NCBI RefSeq assembly: GCF_002909255.1
Contig: NZ_PIOB01000002.1
Location: 372,001 to 436,000 of the forward strand
DNA from: Arenibacter hampyeongensis
GTDB taxonomy: Bacteria > Bacteroidota > Bacteroidia > Flavobacteriales > Flavobacteriaceae
Reading direction: 5' to 3'
Length of the DNA stretch: 64,000 nt
Shown here: one piece after another, positions 44,349 through 53,561 of the stretch
Layout of the letters: each line of letters begins with the position of its first letter
Numbering within the stretch: position 1 is the first letter of the stretch
Program-made: the position numbers and the translations under genes
Notes under the pieces: model-generated
Seen by the model: only the letters and a program-made list of their open reading frames with translations
Database searches by the model: none
What the model was told of the DNA's origin: nothing

Positions 44349-46238
44349 ATGAAAATTAAATTAGCAATCCTATTACTTTTTTCCGGATTTAGCATGATGT
44401 CCCAAGTACAATTATCGCTGGAGAACCTTAATGGTTTTAAGGACCCGACCAGCAATTGGAAAATAGTGGGTGATGTCGTTGCCGACCGCAACATTACCGT
44501 TCACACGCATCAGGACCCGGAACCAATTATTTTATCCAAAAAGGAAAAACGAAGACAAAAAAAGTCAAAAGAATCCATACACCCCATACATATTGAGCCC
44601 GGAACGGGTGTTTTGTTCAATGATTACTCCTTTACACAAAAAGATCATCTTTTGTCGCAGTGGCAACATGGGGATATAAAATTGGAAATGGAGGTCCTAA
44701 TACCTAATGGCTCTAATTCAGGAATATATTTACAAGGCAGATATGAACTTCAAATTAAGGATAGCTGGGGTGTATTGAATCCTACTTCCTATGATTTTGG
44801 TGGTATCCATCGAAATTGGGAAGAAGAGCCATCAAAGAAATTTCTGGGAATTACCCCATTGAGCAATCCGGCCAAGGCACCAGGTTTATGGCAAAAGATC
44901 AATATTCACTTCGAGGCTCCAAAATTCAATGAATCCGGAGAAAAAATTGCAAATGCTAAATTTGTTTCCGTAACATTGAACGGAGTAACAATCCACAGCA
45001 ATGTAGAAGTTCCGTTACCTACCGGCGGTCCTATTTCCACACAAGAAACCGCTATGGGCCCGCTTATGATTCAAGGAGATCATGGCCCGATGGCATTTCG
45101 GAATATTAAGTATCAGCTATTGAAAGAATCACAAGTCACTTTATCGGATTTAAGTTACATCACCTATAAAGGCGATTTTAAAGGCTTGGAAGAATTGGAA
45201 GATGCAGTGGCGTCGGAAAAGAAATCAGGGGAACTAATAGACGTTAATGCTGTACATGAGGAAGATCGTTATGGTATTGCCTATACGGGTAAAATTATTA
45301 TTCCCGAAGCGGATGACTACCACTTTTCCATAGGATACACAGGTGGAATAAATTTTACCATTGACGGCAAAACCATTGTCACCAATAATTCTTCGGATGC
45401 CCAGGAAAATTTGGAGAAAACGGTTTCTTTAAATGCGGGAGCGCACGTATTTACATTGACCAATATAAAAAATGCAGGCTGGAGAGCACCTAGGTTGGGA
45501 CTTTCAATTGCAACAGCCAGTACCAATCCCAAAAACTTTCATGTTTATGATTCCTATCCACCAGATATAAGTTCTGTTTCCCCAATTTTAGTCAACGCCG
45601 AGGCTACTCCACGTATGTTAAGGGGTTTTGTAAGTTTTAAGGGTAATGAAGAGCGGCTTTCCCACACCATAGGCCTAGGGACACCCGAGGGCATTAATTT
45701 TGTATATGATATGGGTGCCGAAAATCTTGTAGGCATGTGGCGCGGTGCTTTTATAGACGCTACACCTATGTGGCACAGTAGAGGTAACGGATCCTTTAAA
45801 CCTAATGGAGCCGTTCAGTGGACTTTTTTGAACCAGCCTCTGGCCGAACTGGCGGACTTAAATAGTCCATTTCCCAAAACTGGAAGCGCTCCTGAATTTA
45901 AATCTGGAGGATATACTATGAACCCGGCCAACGGGCTACCTATCTTTAAATACACTTACAAAGGCGTTGAGGTAGAGAACAGGATTTATCCCAATGACAA
46001 AAACACCCATCTGATAAATGAAGTGAGTTTTTCCAAAACCGGAGATCCTAATTGGTACTATAAAATTGCCTCTGGAAAAGCCAAGAAATTAGCTGACGGG
46101 TCATTCGATGTTGATGACCACCAATTCTACATAAACATACTTTCTGGGCAAGAACCCATCCTTAGAGAGGTTAATGATGAAGCTGAAATAATTATTCCAG
46201 TGGATGGCAGTACTATTAAATATGAAATAATTTGGTAA
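44349..46238 (+). CDS. Secreted DUF1080 (3-keto-disaccharide hydrolase-like) and PA14 protein
   Basis: A 629-residue exported protein with signal peptide (MKIKLAILLLFSGFSMMSQ). The DUF1080 concanavalin-like fold (~20-275) shows GSNSGIYLQGRYELQIKDS and PGLWQKINIHFEAP. A PA14 domain (~290-400, GDDYHF-like GIAYTGKIIIPEADDYHFS) follows, then a C-terminal beta domain with MPTHWHS-like GMWRGAFIDATPMWHSRGNG. DUF1080 proteins act on or bind oxidised sugars in some systems. The gene lies 5 bp before the cytochrome-bearing propeller gene, so the two are co-expressed. It is divergent from the ThuA lipoprotein. Confidence 0.85.
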   Translation: MKIKLAILLLFSGFSMMSQVQLSLENLNGFKDPTSNWKIVGDVVADRNITVHTHQDPEPIILSKKEKRRQKKSKESIHPIHIEPGTGVLFNDYSFTQKDHLLSQWQHGDIKLEMEVLIPNGSNSGIYLQGRYELQIKDSWGVLNPTSYDFGGIHRNWEEEPSKKFLGITPLSNPAKAPGLWQKINIHFEAPKFNESGEKIANAKFVSVTLNGVTIHSNVEVPLPTGGPISTQETAMGPLMIQGDHGPMAFRNIKYQLLKESQVTLSDLSYITYKGDFKGLEELEDAVASEKKSGELIDVNAVHEEDRYGIAYTGKIIIPEADDYHFSIGYTGGINFTIDGKTIVTNNSSDAQENLEKTVSLNAGAHVFTLTNIKNAGWRAPRLGLSIATASTNPKNFHVYDSYPPDISSVSPILVNAEATPRMLRGFVSFKGNEERLSHTIGLGTPEGINFVYDMGAENLVGMWRGAFIDATPMWHSRGNGSFKPNGAVQWTFLNQPLAELADLNSPFPKTGSAPEFKSGGYTMNPANGLPIFKYTYKGVEVENRIYPNDKNTHLINEVSFSKTGDPNWYYKIASGKAKKLADGSFDVDDHQFYINILSGQEPILREVNDEAEIIIPVDGSTIKYEIIW

Positions 46239-46243
46239 GTGAT

Positions 46244-48190
46244 ATGAGAACCATAACAAAAAATATAAAAACAGCCATTAAGACATTCGGCTTCCTGACG
46301 ATACTTCTTTCAGCAACATTTTTAGTTGCTCAAAATGCTTCCACCGAAGAGGATTACTACAGACTAACCACGGTACCAACACCAGAGGGAATCCAAATGG
46401 AAGGCGGAGGCGTATTATCCCTTCCCAATGGAAATCTTGCCGTGTGCACGAGACGGGGAGATGTTTGGATTATTGAAAATCCGTCCATGGCCAATGGTGT
46501 TTCGTCAACATTTAAAAAATTCGCTTCTGGTTTACACGAACCCCTGGGACTTGCCTACCATGACCAAGCTCTTTACACTGCACAAAGAGGCGAGCTAACT
46601 AAACTAATTGACACCAACGGAGATGATATTGCCGATGAATACAAGACCATCTATGCCTGGCCTGTTTCCACCCACTATCACGAATATTCCTTTGGACCGG
46701 TACTGGCCCCCGACAATACCTTTTTCGTGACCGCCAATGTTGCCTTTGGCGATGAAGAATGGTGGAGAGGAGAAAGCAGGGTGCCATGGAGGGCCTGGAC
46801 CATGAAGATAACCGAGGACGGCAAAATGGAACCATGGGCAACGGGCATGCGGTCTCCCGCTGGATACGGCCTGGTAAATGATGAATTATTCTATACGGAA
46901 AACCAAGGGGACTGGGTAGGATCCGGGGCTATTTGGCATCTTCCAAAAGGGGCATTTGCAGGACACCCCGCAGGACTAAGATGGACTGGTCACGAAGATT
47001 CTCCTATTAAACTGACGGAGGAAGAATTTTACGGGAAGGTGGACAAAAGACAAGTCAGGGTAAATGGCCGGTATGTAAAACCCGAAAATATTAGGGATGA
47101 GGCAAATCCGGATTTTGCATATGAATTAAAGAAATCTTTCCCTGAATTAAAATTACCGGCAGTAATCTTACCGCACGGCATTTTGGGCATATCCAATTCC
47201 GAAATCAAGGTGGACGAGACCCAAGGTAAATTTGGGCCATTTAATGGCCAATTACTTGTTGGGGACATGGGCCAAAGTAAAATTATGAGGGTAGTTCTCG
47301 AAAAAGTCAAGGGTGAATATCAGGGAGTGGCATTCGACTTTAGGACAGGCTTCCAATCTGGAGTTATGCGTATGGATTTTGATAACGAAGGAAGACTTTT
47401 TGTTGGGGAAACCAATAGAGGTTGGGGATCTGCCGGTACTACCAATTCCGGCCTGGAATATTTGACATGGACAGGGCGCACACCCTTTGAAATGAAAACT
47501 GTAAACGCTATGCAGGATGGATTTGAAATTGAGTTTACATTGCCTGTAGACAAAGTTTCGGCGGAAGATCTGGATTCCTATTTTGGCAAGAGCTACATCT
47601 ATAAATATCATGCTGCATATGGCAGTCCGCAAACCAATATAGAGGAGATCAAGTTCAAAGGGGTAAAAGTAAGTGATGACGGAATGAAAGTACGTGTCGT
47701 TGTAGACAATCTTCGTCAATACTATGTTCATGAAATTATGTTGCCTGGGATAAAAGCCAAAGAATCTGGCAATACTATCTTACACCCTACATTGTATTAC
47801 ACTTTGAACAATATACCAGAAGGTGCTACTGTGCCCATATCTGAACTCTCCACCAAACGCTCCAGCTTATTAAAAAAAGCGGTTAGCACTAAGAAAACCA
47901 CACCAAAAAAATCGACCACTACTGCCAAAGCATTAACAGACACTGAAGTACAGCCTCTATTAATGACCAATACTTGTGTGGCCTGCCATCATAAGGACAA
48001 GAGGGTCATTGGACCTTCCTTTACGGAGATTTCAAAAAGGAATTACAGTAATGAAAAAATTGTGGAATTAATTTACAATCCACAGCCCAAAAACTGGCCG
48101 GAATATGCCACTCCAATGGCTCCAATGCCCCATGTTCCAGAGGACGAGGCACTAAAAATAGCTGGGTGGATCAACTCATTGAAAAAGTAG
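46244..48190 (+). CDS. Exported beta-propeller / cytochrome c protein
   Basis: A 648-residue protein with an N-terminal export signal (FGFLTILLSATFLVAQ) after a basic stretch. A PQQ-type six-blade propeller region (~35-400) contains EGGGVLSLPNGNLAVCTRRG, TKLIDTNGDDIADEY and FNGQLLVGDMGQSKIMRV. A lysine/threonine-rich linker (~535-555) leads to a class I cytochrome c with CVACH near 576 and distal Met in the TPMAPMPHVP segment. ATG 46244 is chosen over GTG-like codons upstream. It is the second gene of a pair with DUF1080-PA14. A terminator follows. It probably passes electrons from an extracytoplasmic dehydrogenase; the substrate is unknown. Confidence 0.87.
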   Translation: MRTITKNIKTAIKTFGFLTILLSATFLVAQNASTEEDYYRLTTVPTPEGIQMEGGGVLSLPNGNLAVCTRRGDVWIIENPSMANGVSSTFKKFASGLHEPLGLAYHDQALYTAQRGELTKLIDTNGDDIADEYKTIYAWPVSTHYHEYSFGPVLAPDNTFFVTANVAFGDEEWWRGESRVPWRAWTMKITEDGKMEPWATGMRSPAGYGLVNDELFYTENQGDWVGSGAIWHLPKGAFAGHPAGLRWTGHEDSPIKLTEEEFYGKVDKRQVRVNGRYVKPENIRDEANPDFAYELKKSFPELKLPAVILPHGILGISNSEIKVDETQGKFGPFNGQLLVGDMGQSKIMRVVLEKVKGEYQGVAFDFRTGFQSGVMRMDFDNEGRLFVGETNRGWGSAGTTNSGLEYLTWTGRTPFEMKTVNAMQDGFEIEFTLPVDKVSAEDLDSYFGKSYIYKYHAAYGSPQTNIEEIKFKGVKVSDDGMKVRVVVDNLRQYYVHEIMLPGIKAKESGNTILHPTLYYTLNNIPEGATVPISELSTKRSSLLKKAVSTKKTTPKKSTTTAKALTDTEVQPLLMTNTCVACHHKDKRVIGPSFTEISKRNYSNEKIVELIYNPQPKNWPEYATPMAPMPHVPEDEALKIAGWINSLKK

Positions 48191-48214
48191 TCCCCGCGAA
48201 GACCAAATAAAAAA

Positions 48215-48260
48215 GTGCGGTTCAAAAAGTTATACACAGAACTTTTGAACCGCCTTTATT
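48215..48260. terminator. Bidirectional terminator between the exported pair and eboA
   Basis: Stem GCGGTTCAAAAAGTT / AACTTTTGAACCGC (one bulged A) with an 8-nt loop, flanked by an A-rich run on the left and T-rich run on the right, between convergent genes. Confidence 0.9.
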
Positions 48261-48278
48261 TTTACATTTGGTATAGTA

Positions 48279-49136
48279 TTATTCTTTTATGTTCTCCCAA
48301 GTAATAATTCCCTTTTCAATTTCTTTTGAAAGATCGGGAAATTCGGCCAACAGTGCCTTTGCAGCACTTGAATTGGAATTATAGCAACAAAGACCGGCAG
48401 CTTTTCTTTCGGTCAGATTATCACTGGAAAATAGCCGTTTCATATCCTTTAGCAATTTTTCGTCCATGAAGTTGCCCACCGGCCTCCAAAAGCTTGGATC
48501 TATTGCCCTTGATGCTGCCCAACGCTCGTGAGCATAGTCGGAAATAATTCGAGTCAGTTCCTTATTTGCCCTTTTATCTACTTGAACTATTTCATTAAGA
48601 TTTTGCTGCATAAATGCCGCCTTAAGATACATTTGGTTCCATTGCTGCTCATTAAAATAAAGTGCAGGATAAGGATTGTTCAATGCAATGGCATCAAAAA
48701 CGGTAGCTATATTGGTCCGGAGTGCCTCTACAGCCTGAAACTTATAATTTTCGGGATTAGGAAGCAACACCAGAAATTTCAAAAAGGTTTCCAATTCACT
48801 CTTATCAGCAACTTCTATAATATTTGCCACCTTGGCTTTAAAAAAATCTTCCTTTGCCTCCAATACCTTGTAAAGCAGGAAAATTCTAGCAATCTGTTGT
48901 AGGTTTGCTTGTTGAACTTCCAGATATGCCTTTAATTCTTTGTCATCCAATAAAAGTGACAAATCTTTCTCCGTCTTAATTTTGGTAGGAACCAAACTAT
49001 AGGTTAAATACAGATCCTTAGTTGACTCCGTTTCCACAATGCTTTCTATTTTGGACAATAGCCATTGCCTATTTTCCTTATCCACATTATCCTCCAAAAT
49101 TTTTAAGAGCTGTGAACCTATATTTTCAAATACCAT
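48279..49136 (-). CDS. eboA: EboA domain protein
   Basis: A 285-residue all-helical soluble protein without signal peptide, matching the EboA family. The C-terminal part is diagnostic: YAHERWAASRAIDPSFWRPV followed by DLTERKAA-like NLTERKAAGLCCYNS. Helical repeats fit a HEAT-like scaffold. Its molecular role is unknown. In most ebo clusters eboA directly precedes eboB. Here it has the same orientation but is separated by three exported-protein genes, two on the opposite strand. It is divergent from miaE. Confidence 0.85.
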   Translation of the reverse strand: MVFENIGSQLLKILEDNVDKENRQWLLSKIESIVETESTKDLYLTYSLVPTKIKTEKDLSLLLDDKELKAYLEVQQANLQQIARIFLLYKVLEAKEDFFKAKVANIIEVADKSELETFLKFLVLLPNPENYKFQAVEALRTNIATVFDAIALNNPYPALYFNEQQWNQMYLKAAFMQQNLNEIVQVDKRANKELTRIISDYAHERWAASRAIDPSFWRPVGNFMDEKLLKDMKRLFSSDNLTERKAAGLCCYNSNSSAAKALLAEFPDLSKEIEKGIITWENIKE

Positions 49137-49288
49137 ATAACAAGATACTTTTTATTGTTAAACCAAATGTTTTAATAAGACCATGCGTAGGCAATTTTGT
49201 CTATTCAAATCAATTTCCATTGCACACCTAGAAGGCTTAAATATAAAACTATATCATCATAAATTACTGCGGTTTATGGTATTCTTTC

Positions 49289-49296
49289 TATTTTTG
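49289..49296 (+). promoter_or_regulatory. -7 promoter element of miaE
   Basis: TATTTTTG matches TAnnTTTG, 16 bp before ATG 49313, giving a leader of about 10 nt. No -33 element is apparent. Confidence 0.5.
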
Positions 49297-49312
49297 AAAA
49301 GAAAATTACACT

Positions 49313-49894
49313 ATGCTAGGATTAAAATTACCCACAGACCCCAGATGGGTCAATATTGTTGAAAAAAATATCGATGAAATATTGACAGATCACGCCTATT
49401 GCGAACAAAAGGCGGCTAGTACAGCTATTTCCTTAATAGTGAGCTTTCCTGAGTACACCGAGCTTACCCAAGAAATGATAGCGCTATCCCGGGAAGAAAT
49501 GGGGCATTTTAAAATGGTACACGATCGTATTTTGGCCCGTGGCAAAACCCTTGGAAGGGACAGAAAGGACGAGTATGTGGTAGCCCTGTTAAAATTCTTT
49601 CCAAAAGGTGGTAGTAGAACAACCCAACTGGTTCATCGCTTACTCTATGCCGCATTAATTGAGGCCCGTAGTTGTGAACGCTTCAGATTGCTTTCCGAGG
49701 AATTAAAGGATAAAGAGTTAGCTGATTTTTACCACAAACTAATGGTCAGTGAGGCTGGCCATTATACCATGTTCCTAAATTTTGCCCGTCAGTATGGAGA
49801 TCGAAAAGAAGTGGACAGGAAATGGGATGAACTACTAACTTACGAGGCGGCCATAATGAAGGACCTGGGTAAGAATGAATCGGTCCATGGCTAA
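49313..49894 (+). CDS. miaE: tRNA-(ms2io6A)-hydroxylase (MiaE-like)
   Basis: A 193-residue ferritin-like non-heme di-iron enzyme that hydroxylates the isopentenyl group of modified A37 in tRNAs reading U-starting codons. Iron-ligand motifs are in SREEMGHFKMVHDRI, EARSCERFRLLSEEL and VSEAGHYTMFLNFA. The N-terminus LKLPTDPRWVNIVEKNIDEI is typical. It stands alone on the plus strand between eboA and the convergent polyphosphate block; 41 bp separate it from ppx with no clear hairpin. Confidence 0.93.
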   Translation: MLGLKLPTDPRWVNIVEKNIDEILTDHAYCEQKAASTAISLIVSFPEYTELTQEMIALSREEMGHFKMVHDRILARGKTLGRDRKDEYVVALLKFFPKGGSRTTQLVHRLLYAALIEARSCERFRLLSEELKDKELADFYHKLMVSEAGHYTMFLNFARQYGDRKEVDRKWDELLTYEAAIMKDLGKNESVHG

Positions 49895-49935
49895 AAATCA
49901 CTACGTCCACAAAGGCTTTTCAACACTTAACATCC

Positions 49936-50823
49936 TTATTTTTTGGCGTAGTAAAGGGTCTTTATAATTCCATCTGACAGCCCTATTTTGGGAACATGAA
50001 TTTTTTTGGCCCCGATCCACTTGGCAGAAGAAACAAAAATCTCGGTTGCCGGAATTATTACGTCCGCCCTATCTGGATTTAGTCCCAATTCCGAGACCCT
50101 TTCCTCAAATGTTAAACTGGACAAAAAATGATATTGTGCCCTTAACCAAATATAGGAAAGTGACTCGCCTTCCTTCCTACCCGACATTTTATGCAATTTA
50201 TTAATATTGCCCCCAGAACCAATGATCGATAGATTGGGCAGCCCCTTAACATGCTTCTTCAACCAAAGTTCCAATTCATTCCACATTGCATCATCCACCA
50301 TACCGTTTAGTAGCCTAACGGTTCCAATCTTGAAGGATTCGGATATTTTTATTTTCCCTTCGGAAAAGACCGTAAATTCGGTACTTCCTCCGCCAACATC
50401 AATATAAAGATAAGTTTCATCTTTCCTTATCAAATTCTTAAGGTCTGTAGATGCAATGATAGAAGCCTCTTTTTCCCCATCGATCAATTGAATTTTTACT
50501 CCTGAAGCTTCCAAAATATTAGCAATAACCATCTGACCATTATCCGCCTCCCTCATTGCCGAGGTAGCACATGCCATATATTTCTCCACCCCATGTACTT
50601 CCATTAAAAGTTGAAATGCCTTCATAGCACTTAACAATCGCTCTTCGTTACGCTTGGAAATGCTCCCATTCTTAAAGACATCCTCCCCCAATCTGATAGG
50701 CAATCGGACCAAAGCGCTTTTTCTAAAAAGGGTTTCTTTCCCTTCCTCTTCTATTACGTTATGGGTAAGCAAACGTATGGCATTGGAACCGATATCTATT
50801 GCGGCATATTTCCGTACTTTCAA
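49936..50823 (-). CDS. Ppx/GppA family phosphatase
   Basis: A 295-residue ASKHA-fold phosphatase that degrades polyphosphate or hydrolyses pppGpp. Signature segments are YAAIDIGSNAIRLL at the N-terminus, MACATSAMREADNG in the middle and YIDVGGGSTEFTV near residue 138. It uses TTG 50823 as start; a stop codon lies just upstream in frame, so no ATG alternative exists. It is short compared with E. coli Ppx (about 510 residues) because only the catalytic domain is present. It lies 13 bp after ppk1, linking polyphosphate synthesis and breakdown. Confidence 0.92.
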   Translation of the reverse strand: MKVRKYAAIDIGSNAIRLLTHNVIEEEGKETLFRKSALVRLPIRLGEDVFKNGSISKRNEERLLSAMKAFQLLMEVHGVEKYMACATSAMREADNGQMVIANILEASGVKIQLIDGEKEASIIASTDLKNLIRKDETYLYIDVGGGSTEFTVFSEGKIKISESFKIGTVRLLNGMVDDAMWNELELWLKKHVKGLPNLSIIGSGGNINKLHKMSGRKEGESLSYIWLRAQYHFLSSLTFEERVSELGLNPDRADVIIPATEIFVSSAKWIGAKKIHVPKIGLSDGIIKTLYYAKK

Positions 50824-50836
50824 ATGAGATTTATTT

Positions 50837-52915
50837 TTAAGAGTTCAATTTATTCAGGTAATAATCATAAGTCGCGAATTGCGATCGCACTTTTGTGTTA
50901 TTGTTCTTTCTATAGGCATTGTCATGCTTTTCAGAAAACACCCTAGCTTTAACGTTATCCCTCCAAGAGATGTCGAAAGTGTCCAAAAGTTCCTGTTTAA
51001 CATCAGTATCATATATTGGTACACCAACTTCTACCCGATAGTCCAAATTTCTTGTCATCCAATCAGCCGAGGATATATACACTTTGGAATTGCCATCATT
51101 ACCAAAAATAAAAACCCTTGGGTGCTCCAAAAATTTATCCACAATACTAATGGCTTCTATATTTTCGCTCATCCCCTTAACACCGGGCACCAAACAACAA
51201 ATACCTCTTATAATAAGTTGAATTTTTACACCTGCCCTACTAGCTTGATACAGTTTGTCCACCATTTTATAGGAGGTAAAGCTGTTCATTTTAATTTTAA
51301 TGTAGGCTTCTTTGCCTGCCTTGGCATTTTGAATTTCCTTATCTATCAATTTCTTGAACACATTTTTGGTGTAATGTGGAGAAACTATGAGATGTTTGTA
51401 TTTGTTGATTTTATAGGTTGTTTCAAAGAAATCGAAAACCTTGTTCAATTCCTTTAAAATTCCATCATGGGCCGTAAACAAGGTATAATCTGTATAGATA
51501 CGGGCCGTAGATTCATTAAAATTTCCTGTACTGACAAATCCATATCGCTTAATATGTGAACCTTCTTCCCTTTCCACCAAACATATTTTACTATGCACTT
51601 TTAGGCCACGAACACCAAATATTAGTTTAACGCCCTCTGCCTGTAACTGTTCCGCATATTCTATATTGGCCTGTTCGTCAAATCTGGCCTGCAATTCTAT
51701 CTGTACCGTTACGTGTTTTCCATTTTTTACGGCATTTATCAAGGATGCCGCTACTTGGGAGTTATCTGCCAATCTATATACCGTAATCTTGATGTTTCTA
51801 ACTTTGGGGTCCAAAGCTGCTTCCCTTAAGAATTTTATGATATAGGAAAAGGTCTGGTACGGCGTATATTGTAAGAAATCCTTTTCTGAAATCCTTTCAA
51901 AAAGACTACCCTCCATCGAAATTCCTTTAACGGGCAAGGCAGTAATCTTTTCATACATTAAATCATTTCTACCCAAACTTGGAAAGCCCATATAATCACG
52001 TCTGTTGTGGTACCTTCCTCCAGGAATTACGCTATCGGTGTCCTCAATGTCCATTTTTTCCTTTAGAAAATTAAGTGTATCCTTTCCAATACTCTTATCA
52101 TATACAAAACGAACAGGATCACTAATTTTGCGATGCTCTACACTCGAGGATATTTTTTCTATAAAACTCTTACTTAGATCGTTATCAATGTCCAGCTCCG
52201 CATCACGTGTAATCTTGATCATATGAGCCGATATGGATTCGTAATCGAACATATTAAAAATACTCCCCAAGCAAAATCTGATAAGATCATCCAAGAGGAT
52301 TATATAATTTTTATCCCCCTCTTTTGGAAGCACTACAAAACGGTCTATACCTTTGGGGATTTCAATAAGGGCATAGCGTTTCTCTTTGACAGTTGAGCCG
52401 CTCCCCGGTTGTTTCTTTAAAATCAATTTTACCGCCAGATAAGCTGCTGTGTCTTTTAGCATTGGAAAGCTTGCCAAATCGTTCAAAATTATTGTCATCA
52501 GGACCGGACTCACCTTTTCAATGAAATAATTCTTGATAAACGAGCACTGGGCCTCAGTTATTTTTGATTCATTGATCAAAAAAATATTTTGGGTTTCCAA
52601 CTCCTTTTCAATATCGCTGAGTATTTTTAAGCTTTTGGTTTGCTGTTCAATAACGATCTCGGTAATTTCTTCCAACAAATCCTTGGCACTTTCACCACCC
52701 AAAACACTTTTTCCAGTTCTGCCAGCTTCTACTATTCTTTTTACAGTGGCATACCGGACCTTAAAGAATTCATCCAAATTATTCGAAAATATTCCTAAAA
52801 ATCGAAGTCGCTCTATTAAAGGAACATTCTTATCAGCACTTTCTTGTAAAACCCTCTCATTAAAACTTAACCAACTAATTTCTCTGTTTATATATTGATT
52901 CTTACTTTTAATCAT
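50837..52915 (-). CDS. ppk1: Polyphosphate kinase 1
   Basis: A 692-residue enzyme making polyphosphate reversibly from ATP. The N-terminal helical domain starts YINREISWLSFNERVLQES. The phosphorylated catalytic His is in FGVRGLKVHSKICLV, within the phospholipase D-like core that also holds RNIKITVYRLADNSQVA and YGFVSTGNFNESTA. The C-terminal core has YISSADWMTRNLDYRVEV. Length and motifs are complete. It overlaps the upstream sixA gene by 8 bp and precedes ppx, forming a sixA-ppk1-ppx operon. Confidence 0.96.
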   Translation of the reverse strand: MIKSKNQYINREISWLSFNERVLQESADKNVPLIERLRFLGIFSNNLDEFFKVRYATVKRIVEAGRTGKSVLGGESAKDLLEEITEIVIEQQTKSLKILSDIEKELETQNIFLINESKITEAQCSFIKNYFIEKVSPVLMTIILNDLASFPMLKDTAAYLAVKLILKKQPGSGSTVKEKRYALIEIPKGIDRFVVLPKEGDKNYIILLDDLIRFCLGSIFNMFDYESISAHMIKITRDAELDIDNDLSKSFIEKISSSVEHRKISDPVRFVYDKSIGKDTLNFLKEKMDIEDTDSVIPGGRYHNRRDYMGFPSLGRNDLMYEKITALPVKGISMEGSLFERISEKDFLQYTPYQTFSYIIKFLREAALDPKVRNIKITVYRLADNSQVAASLINAVKNGKHVTVQIELQARFDEQANIEYAEQLQAEGVKLIFGVRGLKVHSKICLVEREEGSHIKRYGFVSTGNFNESTARIYTDYTLFTAHDGILKELNKVFDFFETTYKINKYKHLIVSPHYTKNVFKKLIDKEIQNAKAGKEAYIKIKMNSFTSYKMVDKLYQASRAGVKIQLIIRGICCLVPGVKGMSENIEAISIVDKFLEHPRVFIFGNDGNSKVYISSADWMTRNLDYRVEVGVPIYDTDVKQELLDTFDISWRDNVKARVFSEKHDNAYRKNNNTKVRSQFATYDYYLNKLNS

Positions 52916-53399
52916 TCTTTAATTGTTTTGGAAAAAGTGTCCGTACCGTAATCCCTTTTGTGACGGCACTCCAATCGTTAGTGTCAAATTTTAATTGTAC
53001 CAATCCACTTGTGGGAACATTGTCAATATACATGTTTCCCAGAGAATTGGCAATATGGGTAAAGGCTTCATTGTGCCCAAATATAATAACGGTGTCCTTA
53101 TCATTTTTCAAACCCTTTATAAACCTGTGAACATCCTCACCTGAAAAATCATATAATTCATTGGACAATTCAAAATTTGCAAATGAAAAATTCAATGATC
53201 TTAGGAAAATCATAGCTGTATGCATGGCCCTATTGGCAGGACTTGAATATGCTGCATCGATATGAACCAAATCTGACAGAAATGCCTTGGCAACTCTGTT
53301 AACATCTTTGATTCCCCTTTCCATTAACGGTCTATCCCTGTCCGAAACATTATATTCCCAAGACGATTTTCCATGCCTTACCAATATTATCGTTTTCAT
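52908..53399 (-). CDS. SixA-family histidine phosphatase
   Basis: A 163-residue member of the histidine phosphatase superfamily. The catalytic RHG is in ILVRHGKSSWEYN and the second His in VIIFGHNEAFTHIANS. SixA dephosphorylates phosphohistidine domains such as that of ArcB in E. coli; in this context the target is unknown. It starts the sixA-ppk1-ppx operon, overlapping ppk1 by 8 bp, which suggests a link to polyphosphate metabolism. Confidence 0.9.
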   Translation of the reverse strand: MKTIILVRHGKSSWEYNVSDRDRPLMERGIKDVNRVAKAFLSDLVHIDAAYSSPANRAMHTAMIFLRSLNFSFANFELSNELYDFSGEDVHRFIKGLKNDKDTVIIFGHNEAFTHIANSLGNMYIDNVPTSGLVQLKFDTNDWSAVTKGITVRTLFPKQLKND

Positions 53400-53561
53400 A
53401 TCTTTAAATCTTTTTAATTATAGAAAAAAAATTAAAAAATTGGGACCGTATATTACCGTTACGCACTCACATAAAAAAAATTAAACCTCACATTTTATGA
53501 AATAAATTCAAAATTAGTCAATGCTTTCCCGCTTCAATGCCAATCAAAAGGAATTGGTCAA

